NCBI GenBank assembly: GCA_021432605.1
Contig: MU271143.1
Location: 1,311,277-1,375,276 of the forward strand
Source: Coniochaeta sp. PMI_546
Lineage: Eukaryota; Ascomycota; Sordariomycetes; Coniochaetales; Coniochaetaceae
Direction of reading: 5' to 3'
DNA length: 64,000 bases
Positions 10,001 through 22,007 of the stretch are shown here, piece by piece. Below the pieces are notes generated by a model that saw nothing but the letters and a program-made list of their open reading frames with translations, did not search any database and had not been told where the DNA came from. Within the stretch, counting starts at the first letter, position 1, and each line of letters opens with the position of its first letter. The position numbers and the translations under genes are program-made.

Positions 10001-11454
10001 ATGGCAGACACGAAGCCACCAGCTTCGTCGGAGCCGGTACGTCTTGCCAAAGTACCACGTTGATACGTATGTTGCCTGTCTAACCTCCCCTTGCTCAGGT
10101 TCCCGGCAGCGCTTCTGCAACTGGGCCAGCCGCAGCAGCACCGAAACCTCGCAACCAGGCGCTGCGCATGCTTGGCCTCCCTGCCTTGCCAAAAAAGCTG
10201 CCTTCGCGCAACTGGATGATCTTCTGGACCCTTACCACAACTATTAGCGCCGCCATCATATACGACAAGCGCGAGAAGAAGCGAGCCACGGCGCGATGGG
10301 CGCGCGCCGTCGAACACCTTGCTCAGGAACCCATTGGCGATCCCTCAGCCATGCCGCGGAAGCTGACCATCTACCTCTCAGCTCCACCAGGTGATGGTCT
10401 GCGGACAGCACAAGACCACTTCACCGAGTACGTGAAGCCCATCCTGGCCAAGAGCGGATTGGACTGGGAGTTTGTCCAAGGGCGGCGCCAGGGTGATGTA
10501 CGCGCTGTGATTGCCGAGCGGTTGCGCAAGGTCCGCCGGGGCTGGGAGCGCGATGTGGGCGGAGCTGAGCCTGAAGCAGAGAAGAAGGAGGAAGATGTAC
10601 CGACCGCCGACGACATAATTGAGGCGATCCGAAAGGAAAGAGGCATACCGCAATATGACGGAGTCAAGGGTGATATCGTCATCGGCAGACATACCTGGAA
10701 GGAATACATCCGCGGTCTTCATGAAGGATGGCTCGGTCCGCTCACACCTCCTCCAGAACACCAACCGATACCTTCTCCGCCGAAGGATGTAGCCGCAGAA
10801 TCCGACGGCTCGCCGGCAGAGGAGAAGCAAACGGAACAAGAGAAGAAGCCGGAGGAGGAGTCCAAGCCGAAACGCCCACCACAGCCCAAACCATATAATA
10901 CCGTGGACGATTACGCGGCTAGCAGCCTTCCTATCTTCATGCCCGCGGAGCTCACCCCAGCAGCGCCAATCCGAGAACCACACATCCTCGGCTTTCTCAA
11001 CACACCCACACGCATGCGCCGGTTCTTCAACCGCCGCGCCCTAGCCGACGAGATCGGGCGGGACGTTGCGGCCGTCTGCTTTAACACCTACAGGGAGTTC
11101 CGCGAGACGGCCGACCAAGAGTACGAGCAGCAGAAGGAGCTGGAGTGGGAGGAGAAGGACTGGGTAAAATCCGTCTGGAAGGAGGATAAAAAGAAGCGAG
11201 ACGACGAGGACGAGGACGAGGCGCCGACGGAGAAGATCTGGGCCAAGCCAGTCGTGCTCGATTCGCGCATCGCGATGCGGATGCGGCGGTACGAGATACA
11301 GCCGGACGATGAGGCGCGTGCCAGAACCATCGTCGTTCCGGAAGAGGAGATCGAGGGCTTTATGAAGGGAAGCGTGCGGCAGTTGTACCGCTGGAGCGTG
11401 AAGAAGTGGAAGGGCGAGCCAAGGATGAATATCCCAACGGACGATGTGGATTGA
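10001..11454 (+). CDS. TIM54: Mitochondrial inner-membrane translocase subunit Tim54
   Basis: Subunit of the TIM22 carrier translocase, 463 residues in two exons (10001-10036 and 10099-11454; 62-nt intron with GTACGT donor and CTCAG acceptor). The first exon encodes only MADTKPPASSEP. After an Ala/Pro linker comes the family signature: NQALRMLGLPALPKKLPSRNWMIF followed by one hydrophobic segment (WTLTTTISAAIIYD, about residues 46-60) that anchors the protein. The conserved intermembrane-space region follows: MPRKLTIYLSAPPGDGL, FTEYVKPILAKSGLDWEFVQGRRQGDVRA. A Lys/Glu/Pro-rich disordered stretch occurs near residues 230-270, then IREPHILGFLNTPTRMRRFFNRR. The small first exon decides the start and is well supported by the in-frame splice. 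Confidence 0.93.
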
Positions 11455-11893
11455 GCGTGCAGATGTTGACGGCCGGCAACACGGCATAAATGGGGCGACA
11501 TCGCTCGATGTATAAGTATGGTATCAGTGTTACTGTTTAGTTGGGTTGTATATCATGAGCAGTATGTTGGGGTAAATACTGCTCTCCTCTGGTGAAGGAG
11601 AGGCTGTACACTCTAGTTAGATTCGGCGCCATTCGATGGCATCAGCATGAACGGCGGGCTTGCATTGGATTTATAGCACGGGCATAATTGGAACTCCTCT
11701 TCAGCAATCCTTTGCACCGTTTCTCCGCTACACGCTGCACGCCAAAAGCGTATCGCCGAGGCAGGACCCTCGGCATTGCGACCTGGTGACTTCGCTTGCC
11801 CAATAGATAAGCCTTCACTCGACGGCGGCTGTGACGTACAAATTGGCCTTGGCCAGCTGCTTCACATCTATGAGCGACGACCTACGACCTTCT
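11455..11893. other. Intergenic between convergent genes
   Basis: 3' regions of TIM54 and the NIP30-like gene. No gene, RNA or repeat seen. Confidence 0.5.
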
Positions 11894-12700
11894 TCAATCA
11901 TCGTCATCGTCCGAGTCGTAACTCACTAAGCCAATCTTAGGCTTCGCCGCAGGTGCTGCTACTTTCGCAGGCGCTTCGCTCCTTGCCTCAACCTTCTTCT
12001 CCTCCACCTTTGCGACCTCAGGCTTGGAGTCCGTCTTCTCTCCGCCATTCTTACTCTTCACCTCCTTTGCATCACCTTCACTAGCAGTCCTCCTCTTCAC
12101 AATCCCCACACTCTTGCTCAGCCTCTTCCTCTTCCTCCCACCAGCAGGCGCAATCCACTCCTCCGGCCCGTCCTCACCGTCACCCTCACTAGCCCGCTGG
12201 CCCCTCCGCTGAGCAGCCCGGAAAGCCTCTAGTCCCTCCTCCGTCTCCCGTCGTAACCTCTCTTCCTCGGCCCGTTGCTTGGCCTTTACTTCGTCCAGGA
12301 AGTCGATCTCGTCGTCGTCGAGTGCACGGAACTGATTCTTGATCTTATTCGCTTCTTCGAAGGCGGCTTGTTTGGCCTCTTATTATTTCCAACAATTTTA
12401 GCGTATCGTCCAGAGAATTGTATTCGGGAACTCGGGGGCACCCCGTGCAAGGGCTCATCATGACGTGCCTTTGTTCGCCTGCAACACCTCGAACAGGCTC
12501 CTCTCCCCAGCCCCCGCAGCGGCGGACCTCTGCTCTTCCCGCCGCTGTCTCTCGGCCGCTAGTTCCTTCTCGACGGCTAGCCACTCGTCATTGGGCTTCT
12601 TCTGCTGCCGGTCGTCTGGCTGGATCGTGGTGCGTTCCGCGTCTGCGGCCTCGCCGGTGGTTGGGTCGATCGCACCTGCCGATACGAATCGCGACGCCAT
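11894..12700 (-). CDS. NIP30/FAM192A-like nuclear protein (Fyv6-type)
   Basis: Protein of 238 residues with the NIP30 (FAM192A/Fyv6) N-terminal domain, a family tied to proteasome activator PA28-gamma in animals and to late splicing steps in yeast. Exons 12700-12469 and 12378-11894. Family features: MASRFVSAG start, DEWLAVEKELAAERQRREEQR, SLFEVLQANK, then KQAAFEEANKIKNQFRALD and DDEIDFLDEV. The C-terminus is basic (GGRKRKRLSKS, a likely nuclear signal) and ends with an acidic SYDSDDDDD tail. The 90-nt intron (12379-12468) begins GCACGT rather than GT; reading it as a GC-AG intron restores the expected NKEAKQAAF junction with an exact frame. A start 4 codons upstream is possible but less like the family. 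Confidence 0.85.
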
Positions 12701-14546
12701 TCTCCAATCCAAAGATATTGTATATCAAGTCATGCTTTCTCAGCCTGTGAAAGGGTCACCGTTGTGTCGCATCACGCCTGGCGAAGCTGGCATTGAACGT
12801 ATTCTCAGATTGTATCAGTGAATCTAGCCGTAAGGCTGAGAAGAGGGGCGAACTAGGCTTTGTATTGCCGGCCAATCAGAAATCGTTTTGACAGCCTTGT
12901 ACATATTAAGTCGACGACGATCTTGGTTGCGAGTAACGCCTTAGATTGCTTACCTTATTCTAGAAAGTTGCGAAAACGTCACAAGCCAGAGAGCTCAGTA
13001 TGATCAAAAGACTTAGTGTCTTCCATTGCTTTGTTTTGTTTTTGCTAATATTTTATAATAGCATCATGGGCCGACGACCGGTCCCAAATAAAAGGATTCC
13101 AGCCATGGTATCATGTCGCTAATGGTATCACCCATCGCTAAACCCCTCCTCACGTACATGGACCGAACAACGTATTTTATGCTGAGGCAACCCGAAATGG
13201 CACAAGTACCGTTGTACCATAGGCTTTATCCTCGTGGTGTACGAACAGCGATTGATTGCTCCTTCATCCTGTGCCGACAGCCTCTTACCAAAGGGTCAAG
13301 CACCTGTCCATCCCATGCCCCCTTCCATGCATCGTCGTTTCGTCATATAAGGCTGGATTTGCTTCAAAATTGTCCACCTCTTGTTGATACCGCGGGGGTA
13401 AAAGGGAAAAAAAAGAAAAAAGAAAACGTAGAAACAAGACAAAAGCCCACCACCAAAAAGCCTCTGCTCTCTAGAAATGCCAAATTCCCGCAGGATGAAC
13501 GAAACCCTCTAACCTCCAATATGCATGAGGAAACCAAAGCCAGCACGTGTTGTAAAGTCCAGGGTCGAGGGTCAATCTTTGTGCTCGCTGGCCTGTTCTT
13601 TCAGGACAAGCGAGGTCCAAGACACCCTGACGAGCATGGCCAAGAACAACATGGCCGAGCAGGAAAAAATAGAGCAGACAAAACAAAACAAACTCCAGTG
13701 AGCCAACCTCCAATTTTGACCTTTGAAAAGCAATGCGAAGACCGAATCCTAGTTTTCCTCCTCCAAGACCAACAAAAAGCACAGACAAGTCGTGGAAATC
13801 GCAAGTTATGTACCGGAATCCATGAACAAGGAACAAAACTTTTTCTCCATCATACTCTCCAACAGTATCCACCACTTTTGATTTTATTTTGAACGAGGCC
13901 TTCGTCCCAATGAGGCCTCAAAAACGCCTCGCTTTGATGCCAAAAGCCAGCAGGCCGCCAGAGACGGTGGACCGTCTGCTCGAAGAAGGAAAAGGTCGAA
14001 AAGTCATAAGTTGACGTAATTACAAGAAGTTAGATAAACTGTCTTCTCGGACATGTCGTAAATCCGTTGTAGCGAAAGCCGTCGGTGGCAGAAATGCTTC
14101 CGCGCAGTCCATCTGTTCCAGCCATCTATATTTTTCGGACCAGGCGTGTCCGGTTTCTATGTGGGAAAGGAGAGTGATGCTGCTGAAGCCAGGACGAGAT
14201 CGCCAAAGCGGGTGAAGAGCCGATAGTGTCAACAGGGGATCCTCTGTTGCACCGTGGAAGAACGAGCGAACCTTGGCCCCAGTTGGCACTGAAGGCCGAA
14301 TGCAGGACGTAAATCGAATCTATCGTAGTGGACGCCGAGTCCATGTAGAGTCGTGGTATTAGACCGGGAGAACGCCGAATAAAGTGCAAATAATGAGCCG
14401 TATACCGAGGAGACGATGCAGAAAAGTTCATTATTAGAGACTGTTGCGCAGCCGCAGGCGATGGGTGTGAATCTGCGACACGCTACGCCGAAATCGAATG
14501 ATCGGATCAGGTGCATGCACCGATGAATGCAGGACAGCCTTCCACA
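12701..14546. other. Intergenic, NIP30-like promoter and cyclin 3' region
   Basis: No supported gene in 1.85 kb. An open frame at 13113-13892 (plus) has no recognisable domain and a Lys-rich low-complexity centre, so I do not call it. Confidence 0.45.
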
Positions 14547-15587
14547 TCAACCCACGACAGGTTGCCCGTAACCATGGGCCATGAAGTATGGATGTTGCTT
14601 TTGGCTAACGTGGCTGCCGCAGTTCATACAGTTGCATTCACCGATGTTTGGAGCCTCCCAGATGTTCTGGCCGTAGTTATAATAGCCTGAGTGATGGCTA
14701 AGACCGCGAGAAGACTGGTTGGTCTGGTGATGAAAAGTATTGTAGCTCGCTGGTTGCTGAAACTGGCGTCCACCACTCGCGGTGTTGGTGGTAACAGCAC
14801 GATCGAACCATTCATTGTACTGTGAGTTGACAGATGTTGCAGAATTGGCGTATTCCGGCGTACCGTAACCAGAGTCGGGAGGCGTCAGTGGAGCGGCGTG
14901 CCAAGATGGGTAGGCACCCCATGACGATTGCTCGTGACGGTATGCGGGTTGAGGTGCCTGTCCATGCTTCATACTGGACAGCCTTTCATACTCGGCGACC
15001 TGCTGCTGATGCCACGCTGCATAGGCGTGAGGATTGCGTGCGCGCGAAACTTCAGGTTCGGTGGGTGATGCCAGTGCCGTCATGCGCTCGCGGCTCTGGG
15101 CCATGGCCCTCTTCTTGGTTTCAAGCCAGTCTCTCCAGTTCTTCAACCAAGCATTGTAGTCTTTGCTTTCGTCCATGTTGACATAAAGTCCCCAGCTAAT
15201 CGCGCCAAGCCACTCATATTCCAGAGTGTTGAGCTCCTGCACCGGAATACCGCTGACCTCGGACCACGACTTGTTCTGAAACGTGTTGTCATCCAGAAAC
15301 TTGCTGCCCAGGAGCAAGGCGATCGTGAGCATTCGCCAGGTCTGGCCCTCGGTATGATTGGTATGGCCAGCGGCTGCCATCATGTTGACCCTCTTCGCAA
15401 GATAGTTCATCCCGAGTAAGATAGTTGTGCTGGGCAAGCGTGTCGATGTCAAAATCTGAGACACAAACTTCCGGAAAGAGGCATTGACGGTTAGCCGTGG
15501 CATAATGATCCGTGTGGCCATCTCGGATACGTAATCAGCCATGAGCTCGACCTCATAGTCCAAGACTTGACACACGCCTCCAGGCAT
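14547..15587 (-). CDS. Clg1/Pho80-type cyclin
   Basis: Cyclin-box protein of at least 346 residues, likely a regulatory subunit of a Pho85-like cyclin-dependent kinase. The start chosen is MPGGVCQVLDYEVELMADYV. The cyclin fold shows as RIIMPRLTVNASFRKFVSQIL, TRLPSTTILLGMNYLAKRVN, TWRMLTIALLLGSKFLDDNTFQN, SWSEVSGIPVQELNTLEYEWL and LGAISWGLYV, the classic order for this group. The C-terminal half is Gln/Tyr/Ser/Pro-rich and disordered, ending with a small Cys motif (GECNCMNCGSH). The frame stays open to about 15688, directly after a CAG acceptor-like site, so an upstream coding exon adding 30-odd residues is possible. The gene has an unusually long gene-free upstream region. Confidence 0.85.
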   Translation of the reverse strand: MPGGVCQVLDYEVELMADYVSEMATRIIMPRLTVNASFRKFVSQILTSTRLPSTTILLGMNYLAKRVNMMAAAGHTNHTEGQTWRMLTIALLLGSKFLDDNTFQNKSWSEVSGIPVQELNTLEYEWLGAISWGLYVNMDESKDYNAWLKNWRDWLETKKRAMAQSRERMTALASPTEPEVSRARNPHAYAAWHQQQVAEYERLSSMKHGQAPQPAYRHEQSSWGAYPSWHAAPLTPPDSGYGTPEYANSATSVNSQYNEWFDRAVTTNTASGGRQFQQPASYNTFHHQTNQSSRGLSHHSGYYNYGQNIWEAPNIGECNCMNCGSHVSQKQHPYFMAHGYGQPVVG

Positions 15588-18500
15588 CGTGATAGACCTT
15601 CGAGTGACAGGCGTTGAGGTACCGAGTCGATGATGTGATTCAAGCAAATGAACCTGACTGTTCGCCGACTTGAGGTCCGTAGCCAAAACACCAGTCCCTG
15701 GGAAGGAGGGAAGAGAGAGGATCGAACGATTCCGTCAGATTGCCATAAGACTATAATGGACAGAATTTCAACCGAGATTTAAATCAGACGGTTTTCTTCG
15801 CAAATATTCGACGCAAGTGTTCAGACTGCGCGAGTCTCGCAGGTCGAGTATTGTCGGTTATGCTCCGAAATCAGGACCTCGCAAAACCGCAAGGAAAGCA
15901 AGCAATGGGGACTGCGAGATTATTAAAACGATGAAAGTCGAAGAACCGCCCAAGGGGAACTGCCAGATAGTCAGTACATGGCAACCAGTTATCAAGGACA
16001 ATAAGATCAGAGAAGACGCGAGGCAGTGTCAACGGGTCATGTCCGGATACGGGGTCGACATCCAGGGGTGTCTACCAAAACAAAGAACCGCGTGGCAGAA
16101 CTCGAGTAAAGCTCCGAAATTGCAAGAGAAGACCGGCTGTTTCTGGAATAATGATAAAGTGTAATCGCGCGAAAAAGGAAGTCCAGACATACAATAGCGA
16201 AACAAATGGTTGAAGGACCTGAAAGCTGCGGCGAGAACTAACCTGTAGAAGTATTGACAGAGTTGCAAAGCAACTAAAACTCGACCAACAAGAAACTGCT
16301 ATGCTCGACGAGGTGAAGGACGTAAGGCGCGATGGTGCAATGCTCCGACGATGCGAACTGAACAATGTCGGTAGACTGGTGCGGCCGCTCGAAGAATGCT
16401 TCGCCCTTGCTGACGAGGTATCGTACCTAGTCTCAAAGCTCCCTTTCGACGACGGGTGGCTCGGCAGTGGTGACGGTGGTGACGAGGAACGGAACCCGGC
16501 ACTTCCTTGTATGACAGCGACGCAAAAGTGAATTTGGCCGTTTGAGAGAAGTGACGATTGTCTTGGTTGTGTCGTTCAAAGGAAGGAAGGAAGGCGTACG
16601 AAGAGCAGGGAGAGGAGGAAGGGTCGAGGATGGCAAGTGTCGGGGTCGAGAGGATGGGATGGTGGAAAGGAAGACAACTTGATCCAGCGGCAGGAAGGAG
16701 AGATGGAGTGATGAGGGATCATAGACTACGGGGCTCACCACTACTAATTACTACAGTACAAGTGCATTTTACGTGGGACTGGCGAGACTGGACCCAAAAA
16801 GCTACCACGCACTAGTAAAACTGTGACGGTCACTGGTGGATTGCCAGGATTGCTAACGAAAAGAGGAGGTGTGGCCACTGGACCAGTCAGGCCAGTCAGT
16901 GACGACGCAGAGTCAGGACTGGATGCAGCCAGCGGATGGCAAAAATGGAAGGAGCTGGTCACTGGGGCAGCCACTGCCTCATACCGAATTGGGTTAAGGC
17001 CGAGGTTTTCATCAAGCAAAAAGATGCTGTGCTGAAATTACAACCATATCCGGCATGGTCAGTCCTGGGTATGAGTTTGAATTTCCGGGCAGAGGTACTT
17101 TGCCTGCCATCAGCACTGCTCGTTGTACACCACGAGTCTGATGTCTCTCTCACGTTCGCCCGATATTTCTATGCTTAATGTTCGTCGCTATATTGCGCCC
17201 CTGCTGCAGGGGAAAAGAGGCCTGAGAAGGGTGTGTTTATAGGCACAACTTTGCTGATTAAAGTGGTTGGGGATGAGCTAACCAATCACCTTCATAGTCC
17301 CCAGAAATTGCGGAAAGCAACGACCGCAGCAAAAATAATAAGTCTACACATACACCCTTGCAGGCACAGCACACACCAGGCACGAAATGACTGTGTTGGC
17401 CAGGTACCAATCAAACCCAAGCTATTTGCACAAGAACCACAAGCCCGAGTCGGCCGTTCAAGGGTGGGCGTGGCTAGTCAATTTGCACCCCCTTGGTCGG
17501 GACGTGCCAGGTTCTCTGACTGGCTGCAGGAGGTACTCCACGTGTTGCAGCCCGCTTCTCTACGCTGACCCCCGACTCAGATGACGGGAATCGTCAAAAC
17601 TTGAACACTGGCAAGACTGGCCTCTGCAATTCCCCACAATCGAACTTTTTTTTTTCCTTTGCCAATGGCGCTTCTCTTCATTCCGGACTCCCACCCACGC
17701 TCAGGGTATTCTCGAGCTGCAACAGCGGCTTGTCAGGTACCTTTAAAAGGCTCACATCCGTGGGAGACATCGAAATCCCGTCCGCTGTCCAAATCAAGGC
17801 GTTTTGTTTGACTTTGGTTTGCACCCTGAAGCGGCGTTTGTACCTTGCTGTGCAGGGGCCGATCGCTAATTCTTGTTGGACCCCTAAAGACATATCGGAG
17901 ACAAGCAAATGAGTGTTGACAAGTCTCGTGGAGACCATCTCACACCGTCTTTATATTTAGCGTGCCGCAAGTGTTACAGGCGAACGGATTTCCACTTCTT
18001 TTTGGCTAGTCCTGCTTCTAGTCCTCTCATCACTGAGGCATTTCCAGCACGGCTAATACCGGTTTGGGTCTTGGGGAACTTGTCTCCGCTGCTGGCTGCA
18101 AAGGCCGAAAGGCGTTGGGCAGGACAAACTGCTAGAGTCCCTTATGATTCCTCGCGCAGCACGTACTGCAACTTATTTATGCGGGCCCACAAAGTCGTGC
18201 GCGTGTGTTCCAACACGCTCTCGATGGTCATGTACTGGCGGAACTCAGAAACTCACTCCCAGCGGCATGATCAACATTGATTTTTGGTTGCCGACAGTTT
18301 CCTCGGATGTCTACGCGAACAGGACTAATTAATACCACACCACGGAGTTGAACAATGTTTCGCCAAGATTCTGCCTCCGTGGTGCTGAGTCGACGGAACG
18401 CTCCAGATGATCAATTTCCTGGTCGTACTTCCGTACCTGTCTCGAATGCCCGAGTACCTCAGTCGAGGTGTATCACAGGGTGGTGTGCAATACCAGGCTG

Positions 18501-21500
18501 CAATATGATACCAGGCTTCTCTGTACGCACTTCCGAGTTTCCATGGCCAGGTTATCTCGGTATCACAGCCAACTCTCCCATATTATCCAGTAAGAGGCAG
18601 CAGGTCAAAGCAAGAAAGCCACGCAGGGCATTCAACACGACTCGCTAGACAGTAAGCACAGATAATGAGACCTCACGCCCCATCATAATAGTACGCTGTG
18701 CCAGCCTGCAAGCGGAACCACAACAAAGGCCTACAGTTCTTCGATATCTTCAGCAGGCATGGCTGGCGATGCTGAATGTTTCCTGCCTGTTCCTGGTCAA
18801 TTGGCCCAGAGTCCCGGGTGAACATCGTCAGATAAACGATTATGCCTTTCATCGAGGCTGTGGCACTGAGGCATTGCAGACACGCTGCTCACTGCCCACA
18901 CAGTGATACCTACGAATGTCTGACCTGAGACTGGTTGGCGATGCCTGTCGTTGAAGGTGGAACTTATTGCTCCGCATACGGCACAGTGAAATCGAGCCAT
19001 GAATTTCCATGGCCCACTTCGCCGGTGTCTGTTCACTGTTGCTTCGTTCATGATTTCAACGGGTACCGGACGCAGAGATCGCTCCTTTCAAAGCCAAACG
19101 CCGAGATAAAGACCTGCCTTGTCTTCTACCTGCTCTACTCTTTCTTCCATGGCCGGTTTGCGCTCTATGGAGACTTTGCACACAACCTCTCGGAGTAAGG
19201 GATCACGATTCGAAAGGGATGGTGATGATCTCACATTTGTCGAGTGCTTGTTCTTCGTCATCATCAGCTCAGCGCACATTTGCCGCTTAGCTTTCCATAC
19301 CACACGCACAGGACGCCATACCTGAATCTGAACAGCTGAGTGGGGAGTTGGACTGCTGATCAAGCCTGCACGAGTAACACTATACATACACGTATGGTCA
19401 TTGAAGAGAAGCCGGCGAAACCTCTAGCTCAACACCATGAGTAGCTTTTCAGCCCAATCACACGAGCAGCGGGTTGCATGATGTCAAGCAGAGGCATTTG
19501 TGGTTCACCATTCTCTTGTTTTCGGCTCTTTCCGCCTCGTCTCGCTACGCTGCTGGGTTCTTCATGTGGTCGCCTGGCCTGTCAGCGTTCTGTCCAGAAA
19601 ATCCAGGCATTGGCCGTTCAAGGCCATTGGGAGTACTTTGGGGGCAACTATTCCCGCCGTAGATGACGCTAGTCTATGTTCACAAGTATTACCTTGTCAG
19701 CAACGAAGCCCAACATGACTGTTCGACAACCCGCTCCCCACATGTTCCGTTGGAAGCCGAGGATCAGCTGCATTCCGCCCAGAAAGGAGTCGCTTCAACG
19801 ACGGCCAAAATGTCCAATGCCCAGTTACCCCGCCGCTACAGAACTGATCCTGCATGACCGCTGTCGTTCCGTACGAACCATTCTTCTTCAAGAAGCAGCG
19901 GTGTATATCTCATAAGCCGCTGCGGGATCTCGATCTGGAGGCACGAGCCGTTGAATATCGATACCCACTGCCCCCTCAAGACGGACCTCCTGCGGACACG
20001 CGCAAACCGTGAATCGCCCAACGAAGCTGTGGCTGCGGACCCTCTGCGACGCGGGTAGGGAAGTGCACACATATCATGAGCCTGTGTTTTGCTGTCTAAA
20101 AACACCACTGCACAGCGTCCATCTGACTCCATGAGGGTGGTCCACACGCCAGTTCTGCCTGCCGCTGATGAGCAAGACTTCCGGTCCAACGTTCGCTAAA
20201 ACGTTTCCTTGAGTAGGTATTCTTTCCTTCTCAATACCTGCGGCATGGAGCTCAAGCCGCCGGGGCACAGCTTACGCATCTGTACACCTGGCCAAGAACA
20301 TATCATATTCTCTGTGCCGTAAGATACGTTCCGTGCCCAGGCTGAGAGCTGTACTTCGGTGCTACACTCTAGAGGAAGTTGACATCTGAGAGGAAGTCGT
20401 AAGCTCGCTCATTAGCCCCTGATAGGCCCGCAAACGCTGTGACGGAAGCCTGCCAGGCATACTGTTAGGTCTTCTCACATGAAAGAGGATGTGTCACGAC
20501 AATAGAAACCTGCCGCCTGGCTCGCCACGACACCATAATGGCAGTCCGTGTTGTGTCTGCATGTGTTTCTGACTCAAGGGAGGCGTTAAAATGAGCAGGG
20601 AGACAGAGACGTGCGGCATCCGAGTGGCTCGTCAAGGACGCATACGCACGCTGACCCATCCTGTCACAAACCTGCCACATGCGCATGTCTCTACTTTCTT
20701 AGCCGGGAACCGGACTGCAAGTGCGTAATAATACGAAAAGCGGCTTTCTTCACGTATTTTCCTTTCTCCAGTTTTAGTGTACAATTCTTCTCTTGGCCTT
20801 CGCCGAGAGCCGGCATTCCTAAATCCGCCGCTTTCTTCCAACCGACCCCGGGAGAAATGATGGCCTATTCCATTGACGACGATCGTGCGGCCCAACTTGG
20901 AAGAATGGCCACTAATGCAAGCACTTTAGCTTTGACCGGGACAGCAATAAGCCCACAGGGTCTTGAAGGGTCTTCCTCAGTTGTCAGTCACGACTCGAGA
21001 CTGGAGCCAGGTCGGTTTATTATCTAATTATCGATCATACCTCGTGAGGCTCGTGAGGCTCTTGGGCTTGCCACCGTGGCATTTTCGTTCGTTTTTTTTT
21101 TCTCTTTTGCTTCTTGATATGTGGACTGATCAGCGGACCCAAATAAAATTTTGAGGCTTTCCGTCATTGGTAAGTCATCTCACTGGTAGATGGTGACGCA
21201 GTGGGTGGTCGCTTCGTCTGTACCTACCCTATTCATTCTGGAGTTGCCCAAAGTCATTGCTCGATTTCATCACACGCGTGGTAAAATTGAAGGCATGGAC
21301 CTTTATGGAATGTCGACAAACATAGTGAGCGACAAGCCCTTGGCTCGAAGGTTTTAGTATTCATGGCAGTCGTATGGTCATTGGTCCGTTACGCACCATG
21401 TCACAACAGGAGTAAACAGATAAAAGTTACCGAAGCTTGGATGCCCGTGAGAATCGCTCTAGCCGCTCGATTTGGGGGATCCCAGAACACGATTCTGCTG

Positions 21501-22007
21501 AAGCCATGCATGCAGAAGCGTACGCCCCTGCAGAAAGTAGCAGGCACGAAATCATCCAAGTCGCTGGACAAAGGTTGCCCGAGTCCTAACATGCATGAGC
21601 AATAATAAACATGACAAGTAGCGACGATGGATCAAAACACGTCTCATTCCCCAATGAGATACAGGAGAATCACCACCATGGTGATGGAAACTGCGTCACT
21701 ACCGGCCATCAGAGGCCAGAAAACAAAGCATACCGATACGCCCAAGTAGATTTCCGTACGCCTCATGTGTGGCGCCTCCGCGCCGTCCTTGTTCAGACCC
21801 AATAGAGGGTACAGTATCATACAAACATACAACTTCGACACAACGGCCTAACTACACCGCTGAACCTCACATTGCAACGTGCCATCTGTAGTCGATCACA
21901 CCCATGACTGGCGAACGTAACAATATCCACACAATGCAGATATCATGAAGGGATATACTATCGCCAACCGGCAAAGAACCATCAACCCATTCTCGGCTCG
22001 GCTCAGC
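15588..22007. other. 6.4 kb gene-free region upstream of the cyclin gene
   Basis: Both strands lack any recognisable domain or long well-biased frame. The longest open frames are under 150 codons and look random. I see short pyrimidine tracts (for example near 17645 and 21091), a GCTCA pentamer run (about 21996-22016) and a small cluster of GGYCACTGG motifs (16828-16965), but no tRNA, rRNA or transposon. It probably holds a long leader, regulatory DNA or non-coding transcripts of the flanking genes. Confidence 0.5.

Noticed and set aside
13113-13892. 259-codon open frame on the plus strand between the NIP30-like and cyclin genes
   Set aside because: No domain, a Lys-rich low-complexity middle, no codon bias and no splice context; probably chance within the untranslated and intergenic region.
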